A stretch of DNA of 21,196 bases from JAWUWD01 sp034112085 (lineage in GTDB: Bacteria; Bacteroidota; Bacteroidia; Cytophagales; Cyclobacteriaceae), in contig JAWUWD010000055.1 in assembly GCA_034112085.1 (NCBI GenBank), positions 1 through 21,196 on the forward strand, in the 5' to 3' direction. A program made the position numbers and the translations under genes. The notes below the pieces were generated by a model. That model did no database searches and was not told where the DNA came from. It worked only from the letters and a program-made list of their open reading frames with translations. Positions 14,616 through 21,196 of the stretch are shown here, in pieces; position 1 is the first letter of the stretch, and every line of letters starts with the position of its first letter.

Positions 14616-15911
14616 TTATCCTCCAAAATCATCGAAGGCTACATGTTCAGGTGGTATACCCCAGTCATCGCACATTTTGATTACTGCTGCGTTCATCAAT
14701 GGAGGCCCACAGAAGTAAAATTCAATATCCTCAGGACTTGGATGAGTATTTAATTGATGTTCTATTACCGCATTGTGAACAAAGCCTAAAAACCCATCAC
14801 CTTCATCTTCTACTGTCTTCTTTGAATTCCAGTTATCTTCTTCCATCGGCTCTGAAAGCACTACATGGAATTTGAAATTTGGAAATTCTTTTTCTATATC
14901 TCTAAAATCTTTTTCATAAAAAAGTTCTTTTTTAGAACGTCCACCGTACCAGTAAGTCACTTTTCTACCTGTTTTCAGTGTATGAAATAAGTGGAATAAA
15001 TGTGACCTCATTGGTGCCATTCCAGCACCTCCACCGATATAGATCATTTCTGATTGAGTTTCCTTAATAAAGAATTCTCCATAAGGACCAGAGATCGTTA
15101 CTTTATCTCCTAGTTTTCTTGAAAACACATAAGAAGAACATATTCCAGGATTAACATCCATCCAAGCATTCTTCTCTCTATCCCATGGTGGGGTAGCTAT
15201 TCTAATAGTAAGCATCACTATATTTCCTTCTGCAGGATGATTAGCCATCGAGTATGCACGGAATATCTCCTCATCATTTTTCATCTTCAAGTCCCACAAC
15301 CCAAACTTATCCCAGTCCGCCTTGAATTTGTCTGGACCAGCAGGATCATCTGGATGAGGCTCGATGTTCATATCTTTGAAATCAACTACACACTCTGGTA
15401 CATCAATCTGAATATATCCACCTGCTTCGAAGTCTAAATTTTCACCTTCTGGCAGTCTTACAACAAATGCTTTGATAAAGGTCGCAACACTATAATTCTC
15501 AATTACTTCACATTCCCACTTCTTAATCCCAAAGATCTCTTCTGGAATTCTTACGTGCATATCTTCCTTTACTTTCACTTGACAAGACAAGCGAACCTTA
15601 TCTTTTTGCTCTGCTCTAGTTAAGTGACCAACCTCAGTAGGAAGCACATCACCTCCTCCATCGTCAATATTACATTTACACATGGCACAAGTACCACCTC
15701 CTCCACACGCTGATGGAAGAAATATTTTCTGTGCAGATAGTGTAGTCAATAAAGTAGATCCTGCTGCAACAATAACTGGATTGCTCTCATCGCCATTGAT
15801 GACGATCCTCACATCTCCTGACTGAACCAGCTTAGATTGAGCAAAGAGCAATATGAATACGAGCAATAAGATAACTGCTGTAAAAGCTAATATGGATGTT
15901 AAGATTACCAT
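14616..15911 (-). CDS. nqrF: Na+-translocating NADH:quinone reductase subunit F
   Basis: A 431-residue electron-input subunit of the Na+-pumping Nqr complex: it takes electrons from NADH through FAD to a [2Fe-2S] cluster. There is one N-terminal anchor helix (about 3-25). The ferredoxin domain has cluster ligands C69, C75, C78 and C110 (SACGGGGTCAMCKC, then LSCQ). The FAD domain has RAYSMANHP (218-226), and the NADH domain has GGGAGMAP (293-300) and FYFCGPPLMNAAV. It ends with the conserved AFDDFGG. It is complete, yet nqrA-E are not upstream: 309 nt of non-coding DNA and an unrelated gene lie there, so nqrF is encoded apart from its complex. It has its own promoter-like element and terminator. 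Confidence 0.96.
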   Translation of the reverse strand: MVILTSILAFTAVILLLVFILLFAQSKLVQSGDVRIVINGDESNPVIVAAGSTLLTTLSAQKIFLPSACGGGGTCAMCKCNIDDGGGDVLPTEVGHLTRAEQKDKVRLSCQVKVKEDMHVRIPEEIFGIKKWECEVIENYSVATFIKAFVVRLPEGENLDFEAGGYIQIDVPECVVDFKDMNIEPHPDDPAGPDKFKADWDKFGLWDLKMKNDEEIFRAYSMANHPAEGNIVMLTIRIATPPWDREKNAWMDVNPGICSSYVFSRKLGDKVTISGPYGEFFIKETQSEMIYIGGGAGMAPMRSHLFHLFHTLKTGRKVTYWYGGRSKKELFYEKDFRDIEKEFPNFKFHVVLSEPMEEDNWNSKKTVEDEGDGFLGFVHNAVIEHQLNTHPSPEDIEFYFCGPPLMNAAVIKMCDDWGIPPEHVAFDDFGG

Positions 15912-16220
15912 AAGTTTTTCGCTTAAAACGATTGATTATTTTAAAAAATAGAATACCCTTCGGAAAGGACTACAAATATATTTACTTATTTAATAAATAG
16001 GCAACGCAGGCTATAAAATATTGTTATCATTGGGCAATCATTTTTCACATTGAAAAGAAGCTCTTAATAAATATTCCTGCTCGTCATAAGTCATCTCGTT
16101 AGGGATCTTTCTATCTTATGAAATAGGAAATATTGCAGCATGTTAAAGATTTCTCTATTTCTCTATAAAATGATATTACTCGTTGTTTTAATAAACGCAC
16201 ATTCCGCTATTGTCATTAAA
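15912..16220. other. Intergenic region upstream of nqrF
   Basis: This 309-nt AT-rich stretch lies between the radical SAM gene's stop and the nqrF start (both minus). It carries the nqrF promoter candidate at 15973-16004. I see no terminator hairpin for the radical SAM gene and no RNA gene. A plus-strand frame starting at 16140 runs into the antisense of the radical SAM gene and has no recognisable content. Confidence 0.5.
15973..16004 (-). promoter_or_regulatory. Putative promoter of nqrF
   Basis: On the minus strand TATATTTG (15980-15973) matches the -7 consensus exactly and TTG (16004-16002) lies 21 nt upstream, a normal Bacteroidota spacing. The leader to the nqrF ATG is about 60 nt. Confidence 0.6.
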
Positions 16221-17201
16221 TTAGAATTTCACCAGTTGTTTCCAAGTACCTTTACTCCTGCTATATTTCAATGTGCTTGGCAATGCTTTCCACCAATATT
16301 TATTCATCTCAACAGCAAAAGACGGTTGCATGTAGCAGTTGATCGTGCAACCTTCGCATGCCGAATATTTACCTTCAAGTGCCACAAGTTTTTGAACCTT
16401 CTCAGATTGGTATAATTCAAATAGGTTACTCTCTATTAAAAATGTCTCTAATCCCAAATGATAACAAGGCAGTACCAATTCATTTTGGGGAGAAATTACA
16501 ATCGTAGAACTAGCTGCTTTGCAAATTGGATCATCTACATGGTTTCCGCCATCCTTTCGTAAAGTGATAAAAGCCTCGTTGAGGTAAACACCCTTTTTCT
16601 TACCCCATTTTGATAGTTCGTCCAGTGTTTCCATTGACAAACTATTACCAACTTCTACTTCATTATATTCAAATATTGGGTTCAGAATCAGCATAAGATC
16701 ATGTTTCTGACACAATTCGTAAACTCTATCAAGCTCATGAACGTTTTGCTCCATTACTGTGAAGAGAATATCAGGCCGCTCGCCAAGAGAATTAGCTATC
16801 TCAATAGACTGCATAACAAAATCGAAGCAAGCCACATTACGAGATTTGTCATGGATCTCCTTATCTGCAGAGTCCAAGGAGAAATGAAGCATGTCTATTT
16901 TGCCTTGAAGCCTCTCTGCCCATTTGGGATATAGCAAGCAATTGGTCGTGACCGTAGTGATAAAACCATACTTCTTGGCCAGATCAAGTAACTGATCCAA
17001 CTGTTGATGCAATAGAGGCTCCCCGCCTGTAAAGTCTATTACTTTCACGCCAAGCTTCTTTAAGTCTCTGAAATTTAGTTCGGCCTGCTCTAGGGTAATG
17101 TATGGTGATGGCTTCTCCCAGATATCACAAAATCCACAACTCGCATTGCACCGATAGGTGACGTAGTAGTTGCACAATATGGGATGTGAGATGAGGCGCA
17201 T
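16221..17201 (-). CDS. Radical SAM protein with C-terminal SPASM-like Cys cluster
   Basis: A 326-residue enzyme. The N-terminal CNASCGFC supplies the SAM [4Fe-4S] ligands C18, C22 and C25, followed by FTGGEPLL (57-64), which binds the SAM methionine. TTVTTNCLL and MLHFSLDSAD continue the partial TIM barrel. The C-terminal part has five further Cys (C227, C246, C282, C285, C289; CEGCTINC), a twitch/SPASM-like arrangement that would hold one or more auxiliary clusters. This places it among MoaA/PqqE/SkfB-type enzymes that modify peptides, proteins or cofactors. No peptide precursor is visible beside it. It begins 43 nt after the operon encoded at 17245-19267 and has its own TATATTTG box within that gap. 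The substrate is unknown. Confidence 0.85.
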   Translation of the reverse strand: MRLISHPILCNYYVTYRCNASCGFCDIWEKPSPYITLEQAELNFRDLKKLGVKVIDFTGGEPLLHQQLDQLLDLAKKYGFITTVTTNCLLYPKWAERLQGKIDMLHFSLDSADKEIHDKSRNVACFDFVMQSIEIANSLGERPDILFTVMEQNVHELDRVYELCQKHDLMLILNPIFEYNEVEVGNSLSMETLDELSKWGKKKGVYLNEAFITLRKDGGNHVDDPICKAASSTIVISPQNELVLPCYHLGLETFLIESNLFELYQSEKVQKLVALEGKYSACEGCTINCYMQPSFAVEMNKYWWKALPSTLKYSRSKGTWKQLVKF

Positions 17202-17217
17202 TGATCTTGTTTGTAGT

Positions 17218-17225
17218 CAAATATA
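17218..17225 (-). promoter_or_regulatory. -7 promoter box (TATATTTG) of the radical SAM gene
   Basis: An exact TAnnTTTG match on the minus strand, 16 nt before the start and inside the 43-nt gap after the upstream operon. It suggests independent or additional transcription of the radical SAM gene. No -33 TTG at normal spacing. Confidence 0.4.
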
Positions 17226-17244
17226 ATGACTTCTAAATCATTTA

Positions 17245-17550
17245 TTAAGTGACATCAAACTTAACGATGGTCACCTCAGTATCTAAAGTAATCTCTGGAT
17301 AAAACCTCTTCATTTGATCAGCCATATCCACATGACTCTTAAAGCCATCATTGAGCACATCAGCCAGCTTGACATCTTTGAGAAGGCAACAGTAAATCTC
17401 TTTGATACTCACAATTTTCTCCCGCAGCTGCTCGGTGCTTTGAAATAGTAAATCTCCCAACGCTATTTGTATTTTTCCTTTCCGAATAGTCGTAGCCTTA
17501 CCAGTTGCTAAGGCATCAAATACATCTTCGAAGAGGGTGAGTTTTTGCAT
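17245..17550 (-). CDS. Small ASCH/PUA-like domain protein
   Basis: A 101-residue cytosolic protein. LATGKATTIRKGKIQIALGD (14-33) and the closing strand EVTIVKFDV resemble the ASCH fold, which is related to PUA RNA-binding domains. K18 and T21 have the same three-residue spacing as the Lys-Thr pair of the N4-acetylcytidine amidohydrolase YqfB, but I cannot identify the catalytic Glu, so enzyme activity is uncertain. Its ATG overlaps the stop of the flavin reductase (TAATG), so the two are translationally coupled and this is the last gene of the ispF operon. Being in a transcript with a tRNA-modifying enzyme is compatible with an RNA or nucleoside role, but this is inference. Confidence 0.6.
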   Translation of the reverse strand: MQKLTLFEDVFDALATGKATTIRKGKIQIALGDLLFQSTEQLREKIVSIKEIYCCLLKDVKLADVLNDGFKSHVDMADQMKRFYPEITLDTEVTIVKFDVT

Positions 17551-18083
17551 TACAATGCCTCAGAATAGACCTTCAATTGGATTTCAATATCTTTCTTTAA
17601 CTCTTCATCTACAATCCCCGCCTCTGAAAAATTCTGCATAAATGAAGGCAGTGAGAAGCTTGCGACTACTTTACCTCCTCGGTGAGGGAAATCATTGACT
17701 GCGCCAGTCAACACACTTTTCCCACCACGTGCTCCTGGAGATGTGGCTAGTAAGAACATAGGCTTGTCCAACCACATACTCTTTTCTATTCTTGATGCCC
17801 AGTCGAAGATATTTTTGAAAGCAGCTGAGAAGCTACCATTGTGTTCTGCAAAAGAGATTAAAATGCCATCGGCATTTCTTAGTTGTTCTTTGAAGTCATG
17901 TGCCAACTGAGGAATACCAGTTGCTTCTTCCTTGTCCATACTAAATATTGGCATTTCATAATCATTCAAGTCAAGTAAGTTGACTTCTACATCATCTAAC
18001 TGAGACGCTGCCCAGCTTGCCAATTGCTTGTTGATCGAATGCTTACTACTACTTGCCCCAAAGGCCACTATATTTTTACTCAT
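17550..18083 (-). CDS. NADPH-dependent FMN reductase family flavoprotein
   Basis: A 177-residue flavodoxin-fold protein. The phosphate-binding loop of FMN is GASSSKHSINKQLASWAA (9-26). The second flavin loop is in ISFAEHNGSFSAAFKNIFDWASR, and LLATSPGARGGKSVL is the third. This matches the NADPH-dependent FMN reductase / chromate- and quinone-reducing family, which acts in the cytosol on flavins, quinones or azo compounds. The start ATG overlaps the end of mnmD by 8 nt (ATGAGTAA), indicating tight translational coupling. The physiological substrate cannot be read from the sequence. Confidence 0.88.
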   Translation of the reverse strand: MSKNIVAFGASSSKHSINKQLASWAASQLDDVEVNLLDLNDYEMPIFSMDKEEATGIPQLAHDFKEQLRNADGILISFAEHNGSFSAAFKNIFDWASRIEKSMWLDKPMFLLATSPGARGGKSVLTGAVNDFPHRGGKVVASFSLPSFMQNFSEAGIVDEELKKDIEIQLKVYSEAL

Positions 18084-18789
18084 CTTCTGTTTTTTCTTCT
18101 TGTTCTACTGGTACTTTCCAGCCTCTTACCATTTCTTTTTTACCCGGAGGTCCAGGGAGTGATTCTATCTCTAACCCTGCTTCTCTCAGATCTCTTTTGA
18201 ATTGCCCTTGTGCACAATAAGTCACAAATACCGCATCATCCTTCATGCTTTTTACAACTTTCTTCAGTTGATCGAGATGCCACAGTTCCGGTTGCTTATT
18301 TGGGGCAAAAGCATCAAAAAACACCATATCATAGTGATTATCCTGCAACGCTATATCTTCTAGCTTTTCTTTGTACTTAGTGAATAGATACCCTTCCGAT
18401 AGTTCATTCTTATTATCCCAAGGAGACTCATGAAGTTGTTGATAGATAAGCTCAGCGTCTTCCATCTCTATTTTTTCCACATAGTTAAGCTTCTTCCAGA
18501 TACTTTCTCCTATCGGAAAAGGCTCGATAGTATCATACCACATTTTGATTTTTTTCTTGGTCAGGTCTTTATAGCTCAGAAGAGCGTTAAGTCCTGTACC
18601 AAATCCGACTTCCAATATTTTAATCTTGTTAGTCTGAAACTTATCAAGATAATAATGCAATCCCATCCGAATAAAGACATGCTGTGATTCTTGTATCGCC
18701 CCATGAAAGGAGTGATAGGTCTCATTGAGTTCCGGCACATATAGAGAATGTGACCCGTCCTGTGTCTCTATTAGTCTTATCTCAGACAT
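18076..18789 (-). CDS. mnmD: tRNA 5-(methylaminomethyl)uridine methyltransferase, stand-alone MnmD-like
   Basis: A 237-residue methyltransferase of the DUF752/MnmD family, the last step of wobble U34 modification (nm5U to mnm5U). The start of the domain has DGSHSLYVPELNETYHSFHGAIQES (11-35), which is diagnostic of the family. The SAM loop is LEVGFGTGLNALL (59-71), and the catalytic/substrate segment is VFFDAFAPNKQPELW, followed by VTYCAQGQFKRDLREAGLEIESLPGPPGKKEM. In E. coli this domain is fused to the MnmC oxidase; here it stands alone, as in many other bacteria. It overlaps ispF by 8 nt at its start and the FMN reductase by 8 nt at its end. Confidence 0.9.
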   Translation of the reverse strand: MSEIRLIETQDGSHSLYVPELNETYHSFHGAIQESQHVFIRMGLHYYLDKFQTNKIKILEVGFGTGLNALLSYKDLTKKKIKMWYDTIEPFPIGESIWKKLNYVEKIEMEDAELIYQQLHESPWDNKNELSEGYLFTKYKEKLEDIALQDNHYDMVFFDAFAPNKQPELWHLDQLKKVVKSMKDDAVFVTYCAQGQFKRDLREAGLEIESLPGPPGKKEMVRGWKVPVEQEEKTEDE

Positions 18790-19267
18790 TTTTTTTCGTG
18801 ATTAATACTGTGGCAAAAGCTGAAACACCTTCTTCCGTCCCCACAAAGCCTAGTTTCTCTGTAGTGGTTGCTTTGATAGATAAATCATTTTCGTCTATAC
18901 GCATCACTTCAGCCAAACATGATTTCATATCCGGAATATGAGGATTGACTTTAGGCTGCTGCAGACAAATAGTAGAGTCTATATTCCCTACCTCATATCC
19001 TTCCGCTCTTATCAGCGTCATCACATCTTTAAGCAAGATCTTACTATCTATCCCTTTGAACTGCGGATCGGTATCAGCGAAGTGATAGCCTATATCTCTC
19101 ATATTGGCTGCACCGAGTAATGCATCGCAGATCACGTGGATCAGCACATCAGCATCTGAATGCCCAACAGCTCCTTTGATATGTGGCACCTTGATTCCTC
19201 CTAACCAAAATTCTTCTCCTTCTTTCAGTTGATGGACATCATATCCAAATCCAGTCCTTATTTTCAT
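18782..19267 (-). CDS. ispF: 2-C-methyl-D-erythritol 2,4-cyclodiphosphate synthase
   Basis: A 161-residue enzyme of the MEP isoprenoid pathway that cyclises CDP-ME 2-phosphate to MEcPP, releasing CMP. The zinc site residues D10 and H12 (GYDVH) and H44 (SDADVLIH) are present, as are the family blocks GGIKVPHIKGAVGHSDADV, GAANMRDIGYHFADTDP and the CMP-binding end KATTTEKLGFVGTEEGVSAFA. The length is normal. It is the first gene of a four-gene minus-strand operon (ispF, mnmD, flavin reductase, ASCH protein), divergent from the E1 gene with 147 nt between the starts. The other MEP genes are not in this window. Confidence 0.97.
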   Translation of the reverse strand: MKIRTGFGYDVHQLKEGEEFWLGGIKVPHIKGAVGHSDADVLIHVICDALLGAANMRDIGYHFADTDPQFKGIDSKILLKDVMTLIRAEGYEVGNIDSTICLQQPKVNPHIPDMKSCLAEVMRIDENDLSIKATTTEKLGFVGTEEGVSAFATVLITKKNV

Positions 19268-19333
19268 AATGTCTTTTCGTCTCGATACAAAGAACGCATA
19301 TTTCTAGGTCGATCAAAATAACTGGTTTTTATT

Positions 19334-19362
19334 TTGAGGCTGAAAGCAATGCACTAAATTTG
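19334..19362 (+). promoter_or_regulatory. Putative promoter of the 2-oxoacid dehydrogenase E1 gene
   Basis: TTG (19334-19336, within TTTTG) and TAAATTTG (19355-19362) are 18 nt apart, one of the two best-spaced -33/-7 pairs in the window. The ATG follows 52 nt after the -7 box. Confidence 0.65.
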
Positions 19363-19414
19363 CTTCCCAAAATTACTAAGGGCATATTATTGAAGTGCCT
19401 AATATCGACACGCT

Positions 19415-21196
19415 ATGAAATTCGACAGAAAGAAATACTCAGATAAGCTACTCATAGACCTTTATGAAGGGCTTCTGCGACCAAGAATGATCGAAAAAAA
19501 GATGCTCATTCTCCTACGCCAGGGCAAAATCAGTAAATGGTTTTCAGGAATTGGACAAGAAGCAATCTCAGTAGGAACAGTGAAAGCACTTCATGATGAT
19601 GAGTATATACTTCCTATGCATAGGAATTTAGGAATATTCACTGGTAGGAATATCCCTTATTCAAAGCTATTTGCTCAGTGGCAAGGAAAATTATCTGGAT
19701 ACACCAATGGACGTGATCGTTCTTTCCACTTTGGAACCAACGAGCACCATATAGTAGGAATGATTTCTCACCTAGGTCCTCAGCTTTCTGTTGCTGATGG
19801 CATAGCATTGTCTTGCAAACTCAATAATGAGAAAAAAGTGACTGCCGTATTCACCGGTGATGGTGGTGCAAGTCAAGGAGAATTTCATGAGGCGCTCAAT
19901 GTCGCTGCCGTTTGGGATATCCCAACGATCTTTATTGTGGAGAACAATGGATATGGACTTTCCACCCCTAGTAATGAGCAATTTAAGTTCAAAAACTTCA
20001 CAGACAAAGGACCTGGCTATGGCATAGAAGCCATCAGAGTAGATGGAAACAATGTGCTGGAAGTATATGACACCATCAAGAGGGTGGCAGCCAAAATGCG
20101 AAAAAACCCTAAGCCAGTAATTATCGAAGCGATGACTTTCCGTATGCGTGGGCATGAAGAGGCATCAGGCACTAAGTACGTCCCTAAAGAATTGATGGAA
20201 GAATGGGCCGAAAAAGATCCTGTTGCCAAATTCCAAAGCTACTTACTAAAGAATAAAATCATCAACAGGGACTTTATCGAAGAGCTTCAAAATAAAATTA
20301 TGGCAGATATTGAGGAAGGCCTCAATACTGCGTATGCTGAAGAAATTCCTGAGGCTAGCACACAAACAGAATTGGAGGATATGTACGCTCCATTCACACA
20401 AGAAGTCATCGCTCCAGAGAGTAATGTTGTTTCTAAGAAAAGATATGTTGACGCTATATCAGATGGACTAAGACAAAGTCTAGAGAAATACCCAGAGCTT
20501 ATTTTCATGGGACAAGATGTTGCCGATTACGGTGGTGTATTCAAAATATCTGAGGGCTTTGTTGAACAATTCGGTAAGGATAGAATTCGTAATACACCAC
20601 TTTGTGAGTCTGCCATCATTGGCATTGGACTCGGTCTTTCGATCAAAAAGCAGAAATCAGTTATTGAGATGCAGTTTGCTGACTTTGTGACCTGTGGATT
20701 CAATCAAATAGTGAATAATCTTGCCAAGTCCCATTACAGATGGGGTCAAAACTCAGATGTTGTCATTCGGATGCCTACGGGTGCGGGTGTTGCGGCAGGC
20801 CCTTATCACTCACAATCCAATGAGGCCTGGTTCTTCCATACGCCAGGACTAAAAGTAGTTTACCCTTCAAATCCGCATGATGCTAAAGGTCTGTTAGCAG
20901 CCGCGATTGAAGATCCAAATCCGGTGATGTACTTTGAACACAAAGTACTTTACAGATCATTAGATGCTGAAATTCCAGAGGCTTACTACACAACAGAGAT
21001 TGGCAAAGCAGTCTCAGTAACTGAGGGAGACGATATTTCGATCATCACTTATGGAATGGGTGTGCATTGGGCAAAAGAAGCGATGTCTCAAGTTGACAAT
21101 CATACTGCTGATATTATTGACTTACGAACTTTACTTCCTTGGGATAAAGAGGCTGTAAGAGCAACCGTTCAGAAGACTGGTAAAGTATTGATACTT
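19415..21196 (+). CDS. Fused alpha/beta 2-oxoacid dehydrogenase E1 component (branched-chain type), cut by window edge
   Basis: 594 codons run without a stop to the edge; complete fused members have roughly 650-700 residues. The E1 alpha half (1 to about 335) has the thiamine diphosphate motif from GDGGASQGEFHEA (148-160) to VENN (175-178), and the FHFGTNEHHIVGMISHLG and MRGHEEASG blocks. The E1 beta half starts near KKRYVDAISDGL (341-352) and has MGQDVADYGGVFKISEG, TPLCESAIIGIGLGLS, EMQFADF and RMPTGAGVAAGPYHSQSNEA. E1 decarboxylates the oxoacid and acylates the E2 lipoyl domain. The order and motifs fit branched-chain 2-oxoisovalerate dehydrogenase, common as a fused gene in Bacteroidota; pyruvate or acetoin substrates are less likely but not excluded. 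Confidence 0.92.
   Translation, partial: MKFDRKKYSDKLLIDLYEGLLRPRMIEKKMLILLRQGKISKWFSGIGQEAISVGTVKALHDDEYILPMHRNLGIFTGRNIPYSKLFAQWQGKLSGYTNGRDRSFHFGTNEHHIVGMISHLGPQLSVADGIALSCKLNNEKKVTAVFTGDGGASQGEFHEALNVAAVWDIPTIFIVENNGYGLSTPSNEQFKFKNFTDKGPGYGIEAIRVDGNNVLEVYDTIKRVAAKMRKNPKPVIIEAMTFRMRGHEEASGTKYVPKELMEEWAEKDPVAKFQSYLLKNKIINRDFIEELQNKIMADIEEGLNTAYAEEIPEASTQTELEDMYAPFTQEVIAPESNVVSKKRYVDAISDGLRQSLEKYPELIFMGQDVADYGGVFKISEGFVEQFGKDRIRNTPLCESAIIGIGLGLSIKKQKSVIEMQFADFVTCGFNQIVNNLAKSHYRWGQNSDVVIRMPTGAGVAAGPYHSQSNEAWFFHTPGLKVVYPSNPHDAKGLLAAAIEDPNPVMYFEHKVLYRSLDAEIPEAYYTTEIGKAVSVTEGDDISIITYGMGVHWAKEAMSQVDNHTADIIDLRTLLPWDKEAVRATVQKTGKVLIL

Noticed and set aside
16140..16415. Plus-strand ORF starting in the nqrF upstream gap
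   Set aside because: Most of it is antisense to the radical SAM C-terminus including its Cys cluster. No domain or promoter supports it.
1..21196. CRISPR arrays, tRNA/rRNA genes, IS elements or a defence island
   Set aside because: No regularly spaced repeats, cloverleaf-like or rRNA sequences, transposases or defence-type genes were seen on reading both strands.

Overview
The window looks like a chromosomal segment of a Bacteroidota species, most likely from the Cytophagia/Saprospiria side of the phylum. This placement is inferred from family content and sequence style, not from a marker gene. The supporting signs are TAnnTTTG-type -7 promoter boxes with little Shine-Dalgarno signal, lipoproteins with acidic residues right after the lipobox Cys, a DUF6503 lipoprotein, a monomeric NADP isocitrate dehydrogenase, a fused alpha/beta 2-oxoacid dehydrogenase E1, an NqrF, and an archaeal-type GlmM. 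The DNA is AT-rich, and I see no phage, plasmid, CRISPR or IS genes.

Layout. 1-66 is the tail of a gene entering from the left. 254-1417 (minus) holds a SAM methyltransferase with a damaged zinc ribbon and a tiny Cys-rich lipoprotein. 1507-2154 is an unannotated DUF547 pseudogene with three in-frame stops. 2242-3291 is an NCKX-like Na+/Ca2+ exchanger. 3542-4357 (minus) is mazG, divergent from a small membrane Cys protein resembling the Nqr maturation factor NqrM. 4794-7330 is a glmM / cysteine desulfurase operon. 7508-8936 is a decayed metal-uptake locus: an intact PepSY-like membrane protein, a TonB receptor reduced to its two ends, and a frameshifted Fur-family gene, with a strong twin palindromic operator between the last two. 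8890-11106 (minus) is icd. 11240-11806 is a secreted CAP-domain protein. 12026-14047 (minus) holds a DUF6503 lipoprotein and an arginase-fold protein missing metal ligands. 14141-14557 is a VOC protein. 14616-15911 (minus) is nqrF standing alone. 16221-19267 (minus) is a radical SAM gene and a tightly overlapping ispF-mnmD-flavin reductase-ASCH operon. 19415 to the right edge is a fused 2-oxoacid dehydrogenase E1.

Function. Most genes are housekeeping: cell-wall precursor synthesis (glmM), Fe-S/sulfur supply (cysteine desulfurase), nucleotide-pool sanitation (mazG), NADPH and carbon metabolism (icd, E1), Na+-pumping respiration (nqrF, nqrM-like), isoprenoids (ispF) and tRNA wobble modification (mnmD).

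I did not find a convincing novel system. The most notable content is gene decay: DUF547, the TonB receptor and Fur are all broken within about 7.5 kb while neighbouring essential genes are intact. Next to this are the preserved Fur-type operators, a detached nqrF/nqrM-like pair, and two families with eroded metal sites (the methyltransferase ribbon and the arginase-like protein).
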